Positions 14,601 through 26,170 of a stretch of DNA of 64,000 bases are shown here, piece by piece (positions within the stretch are counted from its first letter, which is position 1; every line of letters starts with the position of its first letter). Below the pieces are notes generated by a model that had not been told where the DNA came from, searched no databases, and worked only from the letters and a program-made list of their open reading frames with translations. The position numbers and the translations under genes are program-made. This DNA is from Saxidomus purpurata (taxonomy: Eukaryota; Mollusca; Bivalvia; Venerida; Veneridae). The DNA lies in contig JAFMSR010000009.1 of the NCBI GenBank assembly GCA_022818135.1, positions 20,958,115-21,022,114 on the forward strand. Direction: 5' to 3'.

Positions 14601-17600
14601 GTCTTGAGATGGAGGAAGAAATGACAAGACAACAACAACAACGTGATAAACTTAACGATGAAATTTCACGTAAAATTGAAGATAGTGAACTCAAGAAAAA
14701 TGTACAGGTATATTGCTTACTTCTTTCTGTTTTGCGATTTAATAATTTATTGAATGAATACCGTGTTAACTTTGAATCAGAAAATAATTATTTTGTTTTC
14801 AGGCTAGAGTAAATAGCTGTTTGAGTATTTCATTGTTTACTTACTGTTGTACAACGGCTTTAAGTCGGAATGAGTATTAGTGTATTATTTACCTAAGAAT
14901 AACTGCTAGTGCTGATTCAACGTAACTTACAACAGTTGAGGTCTTTAGGACTGTAAATTGCAGAAAAATATTACCAACTTCGAGATTAGACCCCAATATG
15001 GTTGTCAGACTTTCACTCAGAATTTGATTATGTTTGTCACAAGTAACCAATTTTGTATTACCTAAAAATGGATCATTTAGAAAATGCGTTTGGGGATATA
15101 AGTACACTGAATGTGTGTGTTCAGTTAAGGCTGCATGATATATCTTGTTAAAATCTTTTATAAGGTTTACCACGAGTTCTACTAAAATAATCATGTTTAT
15201 ATGCTTCTCCTTCCGAAATTTTTAGTATTGCATTGTATTGACTTTTTTGTATTGTTATGGAAAGTATGCAAAGCGCACCGAAGTAAAAAAAGTTACGAAG
15301 GTAATGATAACTGTATTGTGATCTTTATTTTACACCAAATATATGACTAAGACATCGAAACGTATGTTTTAAACGTATGTTCATCGTACAGTAAGTTCGC
15401 TTGTGTTTGTTCGACATGATTTTCTGTTTTGCCTTACTTTGATTTAATTGTCAAATAAAGAGATGATCCGTGCATGCAATTTAGTTTGACTATTCAAAAC
15501 ATTAGTTTGATCTAGGTCATTCAATTCTCAAATTTAATCTGTGATAATTACATTCTGCTTATATTATGACTATAAAAAAAAACGAATGTCGTATAGTTGC
15601 AACCTGGCATGTGTTATGGGTCATTAATAAATGTGAAAAGACTTACCTCACAAATTTAGTTGTACTTCGGTTGTGCTAGAAGGATGGATTAGCCATCAGA
15701 AAGGAAACATAATATATATGGTCCTAGGTCATTATACATGTACAAAGTGACCAGACAACGTCAAGTCATTTGTTGATATATTTCATATAGTTGCTTATCA
15801 TTTCTTTCATTTCTTGATTAAAACTTAATATATGAGTGATTTGTTTAACATTTCTAATTGTAAGGTATACTGGCACAGTTTCATAATTAATTATGTTACT
15901 CAGTGGTTTTTGACAATCTGTTGAATTCACACTGTTATAAGACAGGCGTGTAGTAATTAGTATGTGCATGTTTGATGAATGTGTTTACTTTGTCTATGTT
16001 TTGACTGATCAATGTTTCAGTTCGTATTCACTAAACTAAATTCTCCGTAGAAAGATAAAACAAATTAGGAATTGTTTTACAGATTGTAGTCTCCGTGTTC
16101 AGCACATGCTTTAGTCTTGAATGCATGTTGCAATAGCTATAACGAATAATCACAGTCTATTTGAACAGACGCAATAGTTAACACGTGATCTGATTCACAC
16201 CAAACTTATTGCCTGTTATGTTGTCGTAATAAAAACAACGTATGAATACATTCATTGAGTCCGCTAGAACCGTTCAGATCTTCTTTTAACATAATTTTAG
16301 ATACATATCAAACGTATCTATCCATCTTTATATACATTTTGATAAAGATAACGTCGATGTTTTCTAGGAACGTGTCGAAAGAACCTTTGTTTATAAACTG
16401 TTATAAACGAATCTTTCAAGTCGTGACGATTTAATGAAGTCATTAAATGATATTTGGTTCAAAGATTAAGTCACATTGATGTTTCATTATATTTATTTTA
16501 TATCAAATATTCATATCAGGGTATTAATGGAGAAAAGGCCGAGAACCTTATCTACACAGTATTACGACAACGCCATCTCAAAGAAGCTATTCATTTAGAG
16601 GATCAGTTAGCAAGAGAGATGGCCGCAGCAAAAAGACGGGCGAAGGCTGAAGTAGAACAAAGTCGGCAGAAAGAGAGAGAAATGTTGATGCAAGCATTTG
16701 AACAGGTAGGCGCAGTACTGTGTTGTATAAGTATGACGTCTTTATACCAACAAGCTAACGCCCCATGTCTTTTGTGAAGCTTCTAAAATGTCCCTTTTGT
16801 CTTTGTATTTAAATGGCTGTATAAGACCCAAAATAAAAGTAACATGTTTAAAAATATGAAATGTAGGGAAATTATAAAGTTAACGTTTGATATTTGCTAT
16901 TGTTATTTTTGCAGAATTAGTCGTTTAGCTGCAAAATTGTTGAAATATGAAATTCATTACATTTTCTGTAGGAAATGATGGACCTTGTTGCTAACTCAAA
17001 GGGAATGAGTGACGAAGAATTAGCTGCCAGGAAGCAAGACTTAAAGAGGGAACAAAAGGTATTTGTTCTAAATTATTAAAATTTTATATATAGGTGAATG
17101 CCGTATGCATTTTACTCATTTTAAGAGAAACATGCAACAATTTACTGGGCGAAAGTTGTAGAAACAGGAAATGTTGTTTTGCTACTGATTATTGAGTCGC
17201 ACACATTTATATTTACATAGACTGGTAGGAACAACTGCTAGACTAAGTATGCATTTTCGAACATGAGCTTGTTTGAAGAATTGTTCAGACATGATTCAAT
17301 AGACTGAACTGAGCATTGTAAATTAAATGAAATCCAATGCCATTATTATTGCTACTGATGGCTGACAACGTGGCTGTACTGAAGCTAAAAAAATAATTTA
17401 GGAAACAAATGCATCAAATTTTCGCAATGAATTATTCATTCTCAAGTCACTCAATTATTTATATACTGTTCTCAAAGAAACAACGACGTGACTTTGATAA
17501 GCTCACCCAGCAACTGGTAGAACAGGCAGAGAAGGATATTACTCCAAAGATGGAGACAACCCAGACACACCAGAGACTTGAACTGAAGGAAAAACAGCTG

Positions 17601-20600
17601 CAAGAACTATCTGATGCCATGCAGACGTACAATCCTAAAGACGAAATCAAAAGGAAATATGCAGAAGATGCTCGTTTAGCGGCTTTAGAAGCACAGCGAT
17701 TCAGAGATGATATTCTTCGTAAAATGCAAGCAGAATTTGAAATACGAAAGAAGGAAGAGGAAGAAAGAGAGGCTGAAAAGAAGAGGAAAATGGAAGAACA
17801 TTACAAGTTTGTATTATAAAGTATTTTTAAAAGGAAACATGCATAATGTGATATAATTCAGAGATATAATTCGTTCCTATTTTGTGTAAGATTAACTATG
17901 ACTATAGATGAAATACAAAATTACAAATCTTTAACTTAAGGAAATTAAATACCAGTGGTAAATGTTTATTGAAAGGTTTAATACCCTTCCATATGGCAGT
18001 ATTGAGTCATTGTCAAGTAAGATGCCTGATCTACAATGAATGTTTTAATAACATGTAAGACATACGTCTTACTGTTGTTTAGGCGGATAATTAAGGTTGA
18101 CTGGGATAGTCGAGAGAGATTCTAGATGTGTTGAACAATATAATATAGAAATAAAGCTGTGAGACATATTGATACATTTAAGGTACAACTTTAATATTCT
18201 TGTAGGAGACTCGAGAAAGATTTAGAGGAAGAACAAAGACAAGAAGAACAAAGATTGAGAGAACGCGAGGAAGAAAAACATAGACTGAGACAGAAACAGC
18301 TCGAGGAAAGAAAGAAGAACGAGGAAGACGAGATCAGGAGATCCAACCTTAGTGAAAGCGAGAAGCAAAAATTGCTGAAAGAACATGAAGAAAATATGAG
18401 AAAACTACGTGAAAACTTCCAAGAAGAACAAAACAGGTTTGTCAGGTTTTACTAAATTTGTCTTGAGAGTCAGTTTAATGACAGCTACGCCAGGGTGAGC
18501 TTTTCTAATTGATGATTGTCCGTCGTCCATCAACATTTTGATTCAAATGACATCTCCTCTGAAACCACTAGGCCAATGTTGATAAAACTATGCAGGAATG
18601 TTCCTTGCATGAAGCTCTACCAAAATTGTTCAAAGAATTCCATTCCATGCAGAACTCTGGTAGCTATGGCAACAAATAGGAAAAAACTTTAAACATCTTC
18701 TCTGAAACCACAAGGCCTAGAGCTAAGATATTTGGCATGTAGCATTGTCTAGTGGACCTCTAACAAGATTTTTCAAATTATGTCCCCCGGGTCAAAATTG
18801 ACCCCGCGCGGGTGGTCACTTAGTTTTGCAAAGGCTTTATATAGGAAAAACTTTAAAAATCTTCTTCTCTGAAACCACAAGGCCTAGAGCTTAGATATTT
18901 GGCATGTAGCATTGTCTGGTGAACCTCTACCAAGTTTGTTCAAATTATGACCCCCGGGTCAAAATTGATCCCGCGCGGGTGGTCACTTAGTTTTGCATAG
19001 GCTTTTATATAGGAAAAACTTTAAAAATCTTCTTCTCTGAAACCACAAGGCCTAGAGCTTAGATATTTGGCATGTAGCATTGTCTTGTTCAAATTATGAT
19101 CCCTGGATCAAAATTGATCCCGCGCGGGTGGTCACTTAGTTTTGCATAGGCTTATATAGGAAAAACTTTAAAAATCTTCTTCTCTGAAACCACAAGGCCT
19201 AGAGCTTAGATATTTGGCATGTAGCATTGTCTAGTGGACCTCTTCAAAGTTTGTTCAAATTATGCCCCAGGGGTCAAAATTGACCTTGGAGGGGGGGGGG
19301 GGTCACTCGTTTTACAAAGACGTATATAGGAAAACCTATTGTATATAACATTATCTAGTGATCTTCCACCAGGCAAGTGGACTTGTACCAAGGTGAGCGA
19401 TATAGGGCATCTTGGCCCTCTTGTTTTTATAAAAGAATGAAGTAACTTTTATAGTGCTAAGTTACCTTTAAATTATTAGCTGGTAGGGCATTAGAATATG
19501 TATTTGTTAATTTGAAAATTTTGTTTTATTCTACTGAGCTTAAGAAGTAGGGTCATGTTACTTTTACTAAATGTGATAGATATATATTTTTTGTTTTGTA
19601 TTTTTATGAACTCCTTTCAATAACCTGTGAATGCATGTTTGATAATGTTTAGGTCAAAGTCAGCGTTAGCAGCAAAACTTGAAGCTAGAAAGAAGAAACG
19701 CCATGGTGCTGAGTATGCAAAACTTTCTAAACAGATGTTGATGGAGGATAATGCTAATCAGAAAAAGATTCTTGAAAACAAACAACAACAAAGTGATTTA
19801 ATGGGCGATAACTCTGCGAACAAGACTGGAACTTCTGATGTTCTGATTGGTAACTTGCCAACTGGTGCACTGAAACCTGAAAGTAGACAAGAAAAGGGTC
19901 TTGGTGTCCATCTGACTGGAAACCAGGAACAAGACTGGGTCAGTATGTTAATGGCATCACCACTGTTCAAGCAGATCAATGACCTTGAAGACATGTTGGA
20001 TAAGTCAGACAGTGCGGATGACGCGATGATGCGACCGCATATCAAAGGTTAGCTTTTGTTTTTAATTTCTTTTGTAGCCGTTTATATCACAACTGTAGTA
20101 TGTTTAAGTGGTGTTAACCTTATCTTGTTTTATTAGGAACTATTTTCATCTTTGCAATAAAAGATGCTGTTCAAATCTCTTAAGAGCGTTAAATAGAAGT
20201 CTTGAGTATGAATTCATTTACTGTACATTTTCCCCTCATATATTTAGTGAAGGTTTCTATGTATGTCTTCCTGTGTGTTTATAAATGAAATAGTACAGCG
20301 GGATAAATTTGGGTTATAAAGCCCCGTGTTCTAAGTGAAACGTTTACTATACATTAATCCTTTTTCTGAACTTTAGTATCCAATGATTAGAATAAGAGCA
20401 ACAGTTATATTTACATGTATATACATTTATGAGTGCATTATCCAATATTTCCATCATATCAAACTTTTTTGTTTTATTCGAACTGTCTGGTAATAACATA
20501 TTTAAGAAGGAATCATCAAATAAAAACGTTCCAGTATAAATTCCTTAAAGTGTCTGTATTTTGTTTAATTATTCGCTACCAAATTATAAAGTGTTGCAAA

Positions 20601-23600
20601 GACCTGAAATTCCAAATAAAAAATAATGTATCGGTGCTGTCAAACCAAGCTCACTAACATTTTCAACAGATTTTCTCTGAAATTAAACGAGCAGATTTAA
20701 TTAACAGTATTGATTCTTTTGAATGTTAGGACATAGGGCAGTTAAATGACACAGGTTGGGCAGACAATCAATTTTAGGTTACCGTACGTAGTAGTTGTGT
20801 ATTTAAATGACAATGCCTGCATGCTTGTTATGAGAACACTATGAAATTACAATTTGTGAAATTACAGGTGCAGACTATAGTACGCCATACATTGATATCA
20901 AAGATGCTCAGTGGACTTGCAAAGGTGACCTTGTTCCGGTTGATATCAACCAGATATCGTCTAGTCAGTTTGTTGTGTACCGGTTCGGTGTATTTGTGAT
21001 TAAATTACTGCATCAACAGATAGGTATGTTATAACATTTTCACATACTAGGTGTTATAATGAGTGTATTCAATTTTCTTTCCTTGCAGCTAATCACTATA
21101 TTTCAGTGGTTTTTAAGTTAAAAACGACCAAAACAAGTAACATTGAAAAGGGCAGTGGAATATTTAAGTAGAACAAGTGCTGATTGTTTACCAATAATAA
21201 ACTTTGGAGTATTTGATAACCTACAATGCATCTTACTAAAATATGTTACTAAAATATGGTTTATATCACATGTGGCAAACGAATTTAACTACCGTATCTT
21301 ATTTAATACCAAACTATTAGTTACGAATAACACACACAGGTACATACATTTTAGTGAACCACAGAAGGCCATATCAAATATCTCCTGTAGAATTTTGATC
21401 TAGAGAGAAGTTCATATATTCTATAGCTTATGCTTTACGGAGAAAAAGATGAAAATGTTTGTTGATTTGCATTTGGATCATTCTTCAACTTCACACTTCA
21501 AATTTTTATTGTTATGCTTGCAATTCAATGTTTTCAAGGCAGAAAGATGTAAAACCGAGTAAAATACCGGTATTGAAGTTGAAATTATAAATCAATAGGG
21601 AATATAAACATGTAAATTTATATCCATATTTTTGTCAATTTTAGGAACACCAGACGTGACCCTGCTGCTGGCCTCAAACTTGCCGCCAAATAACTATGAA
21701 CGGAATGCTTTCAGAAATTCAGTGTTATATGAACATGCTAGGAAGATTTTGTTTGTGCGTAAAGAGAGAATTGACTCTATTGGTGAATTTGTTGTGCTCA
21801 TATTACATTCCATGTCTCACATCAAATGTGGACAGATGACAGATGATGGAAATGCTCCGTTTTTGCGACAGTTTTACAAGGTAATATTATAGAAATACTT
21901 TTATGTTTGAATGCTTCACCAGTAAGGAGTCAGATTAAACTGCCTATTTACTCTCCGATCACATTGAATCTGATTTATTGAAGAACGGGAAAAATAAACC
22001 TGATAATGTGATTTTTGTTTCCATTTCCATTTAAAACGACTTGTAAAAGGATAAGGAATCAGTTCATTTGTTTAATAGTGTCTAAGTATTAGTATAAAAG
22101 ATTTGGATAATGATAATGAAGCAAAGTATGACTGTTTTGTTAAATTATTTAGAAGGACGCTTTTCACACATGAAGCAGCGCTGCTAGTGTACTTTAAATG
22201 CTTGTAAATGTGAAGCCGCCTTAGTTCAGTTGTTAATATAAGTTGTAAAAATTTGCTTCGCAATCGAGAATTAATAAGTTTGCATAAATTAAAATGTTTG
22301 TTGATATAAGAGGTATATCTTCAATAATTGATTTGCTTGATTTATTTATATTTCGAGGGTTCTGTTTTGATGCTTTGTTAAATATTGTTAACGTAATATT
22401 TTGAACAGTGCCTTAAGGTCGTCTGCCAAGACATGTTCTTCTCAAGATCACAGAGTACAGCCACAGCACAGTCTCTCGTTGGTACGCCAGCAACAAATAG
22501 TAGACCAGCTCTAGAACAGGCTTTAGCTCCACTTGCCAAGAAAACAGACGAGAAGGAAAATGTAATCGGTGAACTTGTAGGCATGAAAGTAGAAGGTCCA
22601 GTGCGATTAGAATTCTCTCCTGAGGTGAACTTTTCAGAAATCTTTTCACATTTTAGTTGGTTTTTACCATATTTTTTTTTCAAATAAATACATGTTCAAT
22701 GGTTTTTGTTCAGTAGTAGCACGGGTCGAGCAGAAAGCTCTAAGCTTATTTAACAACTGTCTCTGTTGTTTAAACATAACAAGTAAGATTTAATACTTTG
22801 AATTAAAATTAATCTGTATTCATATGTCAGTGCATTATGTATTAAGTTTAATAATAACATTTTATTTGCTATGATTGTCTTCTTTGCAATTACTTTTACA
22901 AACTAAAGAAGATATCTTTGATAATGTTTTAGCATATGCACCAGAGAATGTACGGGTATGACAGCATGTCGAGCACAGCAAGATTGCGGCAATACCTAGC
23001 GTCAAAGGGCGGTTACTTAGCTACTTCAGATTTCCTGGCCAATCGTATGGCTGAACTAAGAGGTTCCGGACCAGTCAGAGCTACACGGTCAAGGTATAAC
23101 TAACTTCAATTTTTTTTCTTACAATTTTTAATTTTATGTGTGCGATTTGTTTATTTAGAAGTCAACTGGTGTATCAACTTCTTTGGTTGTACATTCATTG
23201 AAATAAATGACTAGAGTAACTTGAGTGTTGCTGTTACAAATGTTAATGTCTGAACATTCACATATCCGTGATTCTTTGTTTTGATTGACCAGTTGCTGTA
23301 AATGCTGTTGATATCCTATGAAATATGGGACACAGAAATGACTTATTCAAAACAGTTACATTGTCGCTTTGTCATACTTAATAATGATGTTTGGTGTTGT
23401 AGGACAGCTTGATGTCAGGGTCATCCTTGCATTATAAATTCAAATGAAATATATTGAGAAAGTTCTTGAGATTTATATTTCAGCACAAATAATATTGAGT
23501 GTTAATATTCACGCTGTTGATACTATAAAACAAACACAAAATTCGTTTTATCTTACTAGATACTTTTTAAACGCGAGTACTAACTATTTATTTTACCTCT

Positions 23601-23968
23601 TTTGTTGCACCTAATCTTTCATTTGAATTATGCACATGAGTATGCTTTTGTGTTCTAGGCAACAAAGGAGACCACCACCTCCGCCTATCACTACACAGAG
23701 AGATGTAGTAGACTCCCAATTGGTTGATCTTCAATCTCAAAATGACTCTCTTAACGAGGAGCTTTCTGAAGTCCTCAAAATGGAAGCCGGGTTACGAGAA
23801 GGAATAAGACACATGGAAAAAGATTCGTCTCAAAAGGAACATGTGCAAAATGCTAACGAGCAGTTAGAAACCACGTTAGTACGAAAGAATGACTTGTTAA
23901 AGAGAATTTCATCTCTTGAGGCAGACATTTTGAAAAAAGAAAAGGAGCTGAAGTCGAAGAAAAAATAA
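317..23968 (+). CDS. Gene 1: giant modular repeat and coiled-coil protein, 5' end outside the window
   Basis: Twenty-four GT-AG exons join in one frame: 317-565, 5372-5642, 5896-6108, 6652-6981, 7619-7849, 8306-8479, 8904-9074, 9626-10201, 10368-11494, 11660-11968, 12616-12864, 13309-13542, 14047-14217, 14552-14707, 16520-16705, 16972-17058, 17478-17806, 18206-18436, 19653-20047, 20868-21023, 21645-21880, 22409-22624, 22933-23093, 23659-23968. They total 6,768 nt (2,255 codons plus stop). Every splice phase matches its neighbour, which is strong support for the model; phase-neutral exons could still be missing. Order of modules: helical N-part, beta-type VPILAVTL/VPxGG repeats, long Glu/Lys/Arg/Gln coiled coil, compact C-terminal domain, final coiled coil. 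No signal peptide can be judged because the start is upstream; I see no membrane segment. The family is not recognised. The architecture suggests a cytoskeletal, ciliary or other scaffold role, which is inference only. Confidence 0.85.
1088..1193. repeat. Two-copy tandem duplication, 53 bp unit
   Basis: Bases 1088-1140 are repeated exactly as 1141-1193. The corresponding part of the right arm (about 51,330-51,385) has one copy, so the duplication arose after the two arms diverged. Confidence 0.9.
2306..2376 (-). repeat. tRNA-derived SINE-like head (left arm copy)
   Basis: On the minus strand the sequence reads as a tRNA-like module: an A box (GGTCTAGTGGTTAACGC), a B box (AGTTCGACCCC) about 40 bases later, and GAGCGG near the 5' end that can pair only partly with the 3' end here. 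The anticodon arm is irregular, so this is not a functional tRNA gene. Sequence beyond the B box to about 2,080 also matches the other copy and may be the SINE body. Confidence 0.65.
2750..3732. repeat. Tandem-core repeat element with GTCGAGC-type ends (pearl/HINE-like)
   Basis: The left end reads AGCTCGACTTTT and the right end AAAAAAGTCGAGC, an inverted terminal pair. Between them a unit of about 145-185 bp starting GGTTAAGTTTTTCGTACCA recurs near 2818, 2995, 3180, 3322, 3486 and 3640 with growing divergence. The right end carries a hairpin GCTGTC-CTACT-GACAGC. This core-repeat plus terminal-hairpin layout matches what is known of bivalve 'pearl' and Helentron-associated elements; the assignment is by structure only. 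Confidence 0.6.
5896..9790 (+). CDS. Gene 1, beta-type VPILAVTL/VPxGG repeat module
   Basis: Exons 5896-6108, 6652-6981, 7619-7849, 8904-9074 and the first part of 9626-10201 encode degenerate repeats. The clearest copies are in exon 6652-6981: a DPETG-start unit is followed about 47 residues later by a DPNSG-start unit, each with the core VPILAVTL followed by a VLPIGG or VVPVGG turn. Related units read VPILGAERH then VVPLGGT (exon 8904) and VPINIGK then VPVTLSTGG (exon 9626). Exon 8306-8479 interrupts the series with a helical segment. Every exon here starts and ends in phase 1, so whole exons could be duplicated or skipped without changing frame. The pattern is vaguely like plakin-type DPxTGxxxPV repeats, but I would not assign it to that family. 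Confidence 0.75.
9780..20047 (+). CDS. Gene 1, long charged coiled-coil region
   Basis: From the end of exon 9626-10201 to exon 19653-20047 the protein is dominated by Glu, Lys, Arg and Gln heptad-like helices. Exon 10368-11494 (1,127 nt, the largest) carries a low-complexity Asn/Gly then Lys/Ser linker (about 10,750-10,975) and then returns to coiled coil. A helical unit of roughly 45 residues recurs at least four times: about 11,190-11,320, 12,685-12,815, 14,120-14,590 and 18,360-19,700. Each unit reads as an Ala/Leu-Glu start, a hydrophobic-spaced helix, an RQ/KQ stretch and a basic RxRKKR-like end. Exons 11660 to 17058 are all phase 0 and multiples of three (309, 249, 234, 171, 156, 186, 87 nt), fitting growth by internal duplication. 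Exon 17478-17806 uses a GTTTGT donor in phase 2. Confidence 0.8.
12225..12546. repeat. Intronic hairpin-ended repeat
   Basis: A perfect hairpin at 12225-12255 (TATACCCCC, loop, GGGGGTATA) opens the element. It is followed by two diverged copies of a CAAGAACCATAACTCTATC...AATTACAGAG segment, near 12,278 and 12,423. The element ends around 12,546 and lies in the intron between exons 11660-11968 and 12616-12864. It is probably a short member of the same tandem-core class. Confidence 0.5.
14708..16519. other. Gene 1 intron without recognisable content
   Basis: The 1.8 kb intron runs from a CAG-GTATAT donor to a TATCAG acceptor, both phase 0. It contains no exon or repeat I can support. Confidence 0.5.
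18485..19425. repeat. Tandem-core repeat array, family with GAGCGATATAGGG end (copy 1)
   Basis: A unit of roughly 150-180 bp is repeated about four times. It contains GAAACCACAAGGCCTAGAGC, TTAGATATTTGGCATGTAGC and a GGGTCAAAATTGA segment. The 5' flank has GTCCGTCGTCCAT and the right end reads GGTGAGCGATATAGGGCATC then TTGGCCCTCTTG, a degraded form of the AGGGCCA/TGGCCCT hairpin seen in the 61.2 kb copy. The array lies in the gene 1 intron between exons 18206-18436 and 19653-20047. Confidence 0.75.
20868..22624 (+). CDS. Gene 1, compact C-terminal domain
   Basis: Exons 20868-21023, 21645-21880 and 22409-22624 encode about 200 residues unlike the rest of the protein, with mixed hydrophobic content, few charged runs and several Cys and Trp residues. 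Recognisable landmarks are a GDLVPVDINQ segment, the helix FVVYRFGVFVIKLL, a LLLASNLPPNNY turn, and a helix containing EFVVLILHSMSHIK. This looks like a folded globular, probably helical domain that closes the coiled coil. The last exon ends in an Ala/Pro/Thr linker and a GMKVEGPVRLEFSPE strand. I cannot name a domain family; a profile search with this segment would be the best way to identify gene 1. Confidence 0.8.
22933..23968 (+). CDS. Gene 1, terminal exons and stop codon
   Basis: Exon 22933-23093 encodes a short helical segment with a YLASKGGYLATSDFLANR motif. It ends in phase 2 and splits an Arg codon completed by exon 23659-23968. The last exon opens with a short polyproline run (five Pro) and then forms a regular coiled coil of about 80 residues ending in a Lys-rich tail and TAA at 23966-23968. 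The phases agree with the upstream exons, and no downstream exon continues the frame. Confidence 0.85.
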
Positions 23969-26170
23969 AGACGTGTTTAAAGATATCTGTCTCATTTGAA
24001 CTTACAGTGAAAACTAAGACATATTTTACTTAGCTCTAATGTGAATATAAGACAGGATGCAACAGTTTCTATTCAATATACATGTGCACTGTAATTCGAC
24101 GTGAGTTGAAGAAAAATTAAAAAGTTGTTGCAGTTTATTTGTGATATATTCACAAAATGTTATTTTTTCCATTCAACAAGAACTGTGATATGACTTGTAA
24201 ATATTTTTGGAAATCGAATGTCCAAAAAATGAACTGGTCCAGGATGAAGCTTGAAGAACATTAGTGCACGCATCTGAACATAACGCTAAATACACAATAA
24301 AAAACTGAAAATGCCTTGTCTCATACAAAATGCTTTTGAAATTCTGGCTGCTAAAATTGTCATCTGCTAAATATAGCGTGCCACTTAACACAAAATCAGT
24401 AACTCACCTGAGAGTCGTTTCAGCTGTATAAAAATCCCACGATATAAGTTACGTTACAGCAGAACATAAACCCTGTTATATTAGATATTTTTACATCCTT
24501 CTGTGATACGAATATTGTTCTTGAAAGACACTATATAGTTATGATATGTGATATAGTGATATATATTGTGATACCGCTTCAAACTGCTGTATTTGTAGGA
24601 TTTTTATGCAGATATATAACTCTCGGTAAACAGATGCTCCCATCCATTAAGTCTTTATAAAACTGTTTGGGTATACTGGTCTTATACTGGTCTTGAAGCT
24701 TTATCCCACTGCTGATATAATATGGTTGGACATAACAAAGCAATTTACAGTTATTTGGAATTTGTTTTAGGCATATGTTTCTTTTTGTGGCAACATTCCA
24801 GCCGGTACAATATTGTTTATATTTAAAGCAACATTTATTTAAATACTATAAATACATCATAAAACAATGGGCGCTGAAATTGTCTTATCACTCATTACAA
24901 ATTTCATCCTCTTCACTAATTTAGTTGCAATATCTTATTATGAAATGTGTTGTTTATGCCATATTCATGCACTAATATGGTTATTTTTTAATATGTATTC
25001 CGTCCATTAGCTACTATTTAATATGAACATCCGTCCTTTTATACAGAATGTATAGATATATGAAAAACTGCTATTTTTATTGCATTTATAAGTTTACATT
25101 AACATACATGTACATGTATATTATCCGTATAATATTCGTAAGTTTTGTTATTGTAAAAGGTCTGCCCTAAAATATGTACGAAATAATATAAATATTTTCT
25201 TCTTGACAAACTTTAGTCACCTGCAATATTGCAAATTTTCAGATCAAATTATTTTACATTACTTATGTTGTTTAGCTTGCATCAAATCATAAGCTTATTG
25301 GAGATATGTTGCAGTATATATTTCGATTTAAATAAAGTCACCTTTGCTGTACCTTACATAATAATCTTAAAAATAAGAAATATGACAATTATTTAAAAAA
25401 AAATATACATGCATTTTGAAAGAGTTTTTTAATTTTCCAGAGTCAGTTGCATGTATGCTGCACATCAATTTCTTGATGAAATCTGTTTATCCAGGTGGCA
25501 TATTCCAGTAGCAACCAAAGCTATATTTCAAGTTGTTCTTAAAATTAACAGTTGCCGTAAGAAGATTACTAAAATTATGCATTGCAGGATTTGATTTATT
25601 TTTATAAAGTATACATTAACTATAGATTATAATGGCTAATGAGGATGTACTTTTACACTAACAATGACTGTTGAGAGAACTATAATCTATGCAACTTTTG
25701 TACATCTTTACAAAAACTTCTGAAATCGCTTATGTTACCCTAGATCTGTTTTACATAAAAATCGACAATTTGAATACCACTGCATTTGGTATAAGATATA
25801 TTTCTTTTTTGGTGAGCTAGAAATAAAATCTGAAGAAATCGCTCCAGTTACCCAAGATCCGTTTTCCAAAAAAAGATCGACAATATCACGGCCTTTGATA
25901 CAAGATCTATTTCTTTTTGATGAACTAGAAATAAAATCTGAAAAAAACTCTGAAAAAAATAACTCGGCATAATATGTCTTCAGTCTTTTTTTCTTTACAT
26001 TGCTTTGTACTTTTTATGTAGCTGATTGCTATTTTGATGTTTCATTGACATTTTTGTAATTTCCGCCCATTGTGTATTTATAAAATTATTATTACATTGA
26101 TAAAAGCAATATATTTTTGTTTCAGTTAAATTTACTTTTGGTTAATAAAATTCAAAATTCTATGTGTGTT
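23969..26170 (+). other. Probable 3' UTR and flank of gene 1
   Basis: AT-rich sequence without coding potential follows the stop. AATAAA occurs at 24296-24301, and again at 26144-26149, where it is followed within 30 bases by a GT-rich stretch as expected downstream of a cleavage site. A further AATAAA lies near 25,332. Which site is used cannot be told from sequence. Two related short sequences (about 25,780-25,830 and 25,890-25,945, sharing an AAGATCTATTTCTTTTTGATGAAC-like core) form a small degenerate duplication. Confidence 0.35.
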
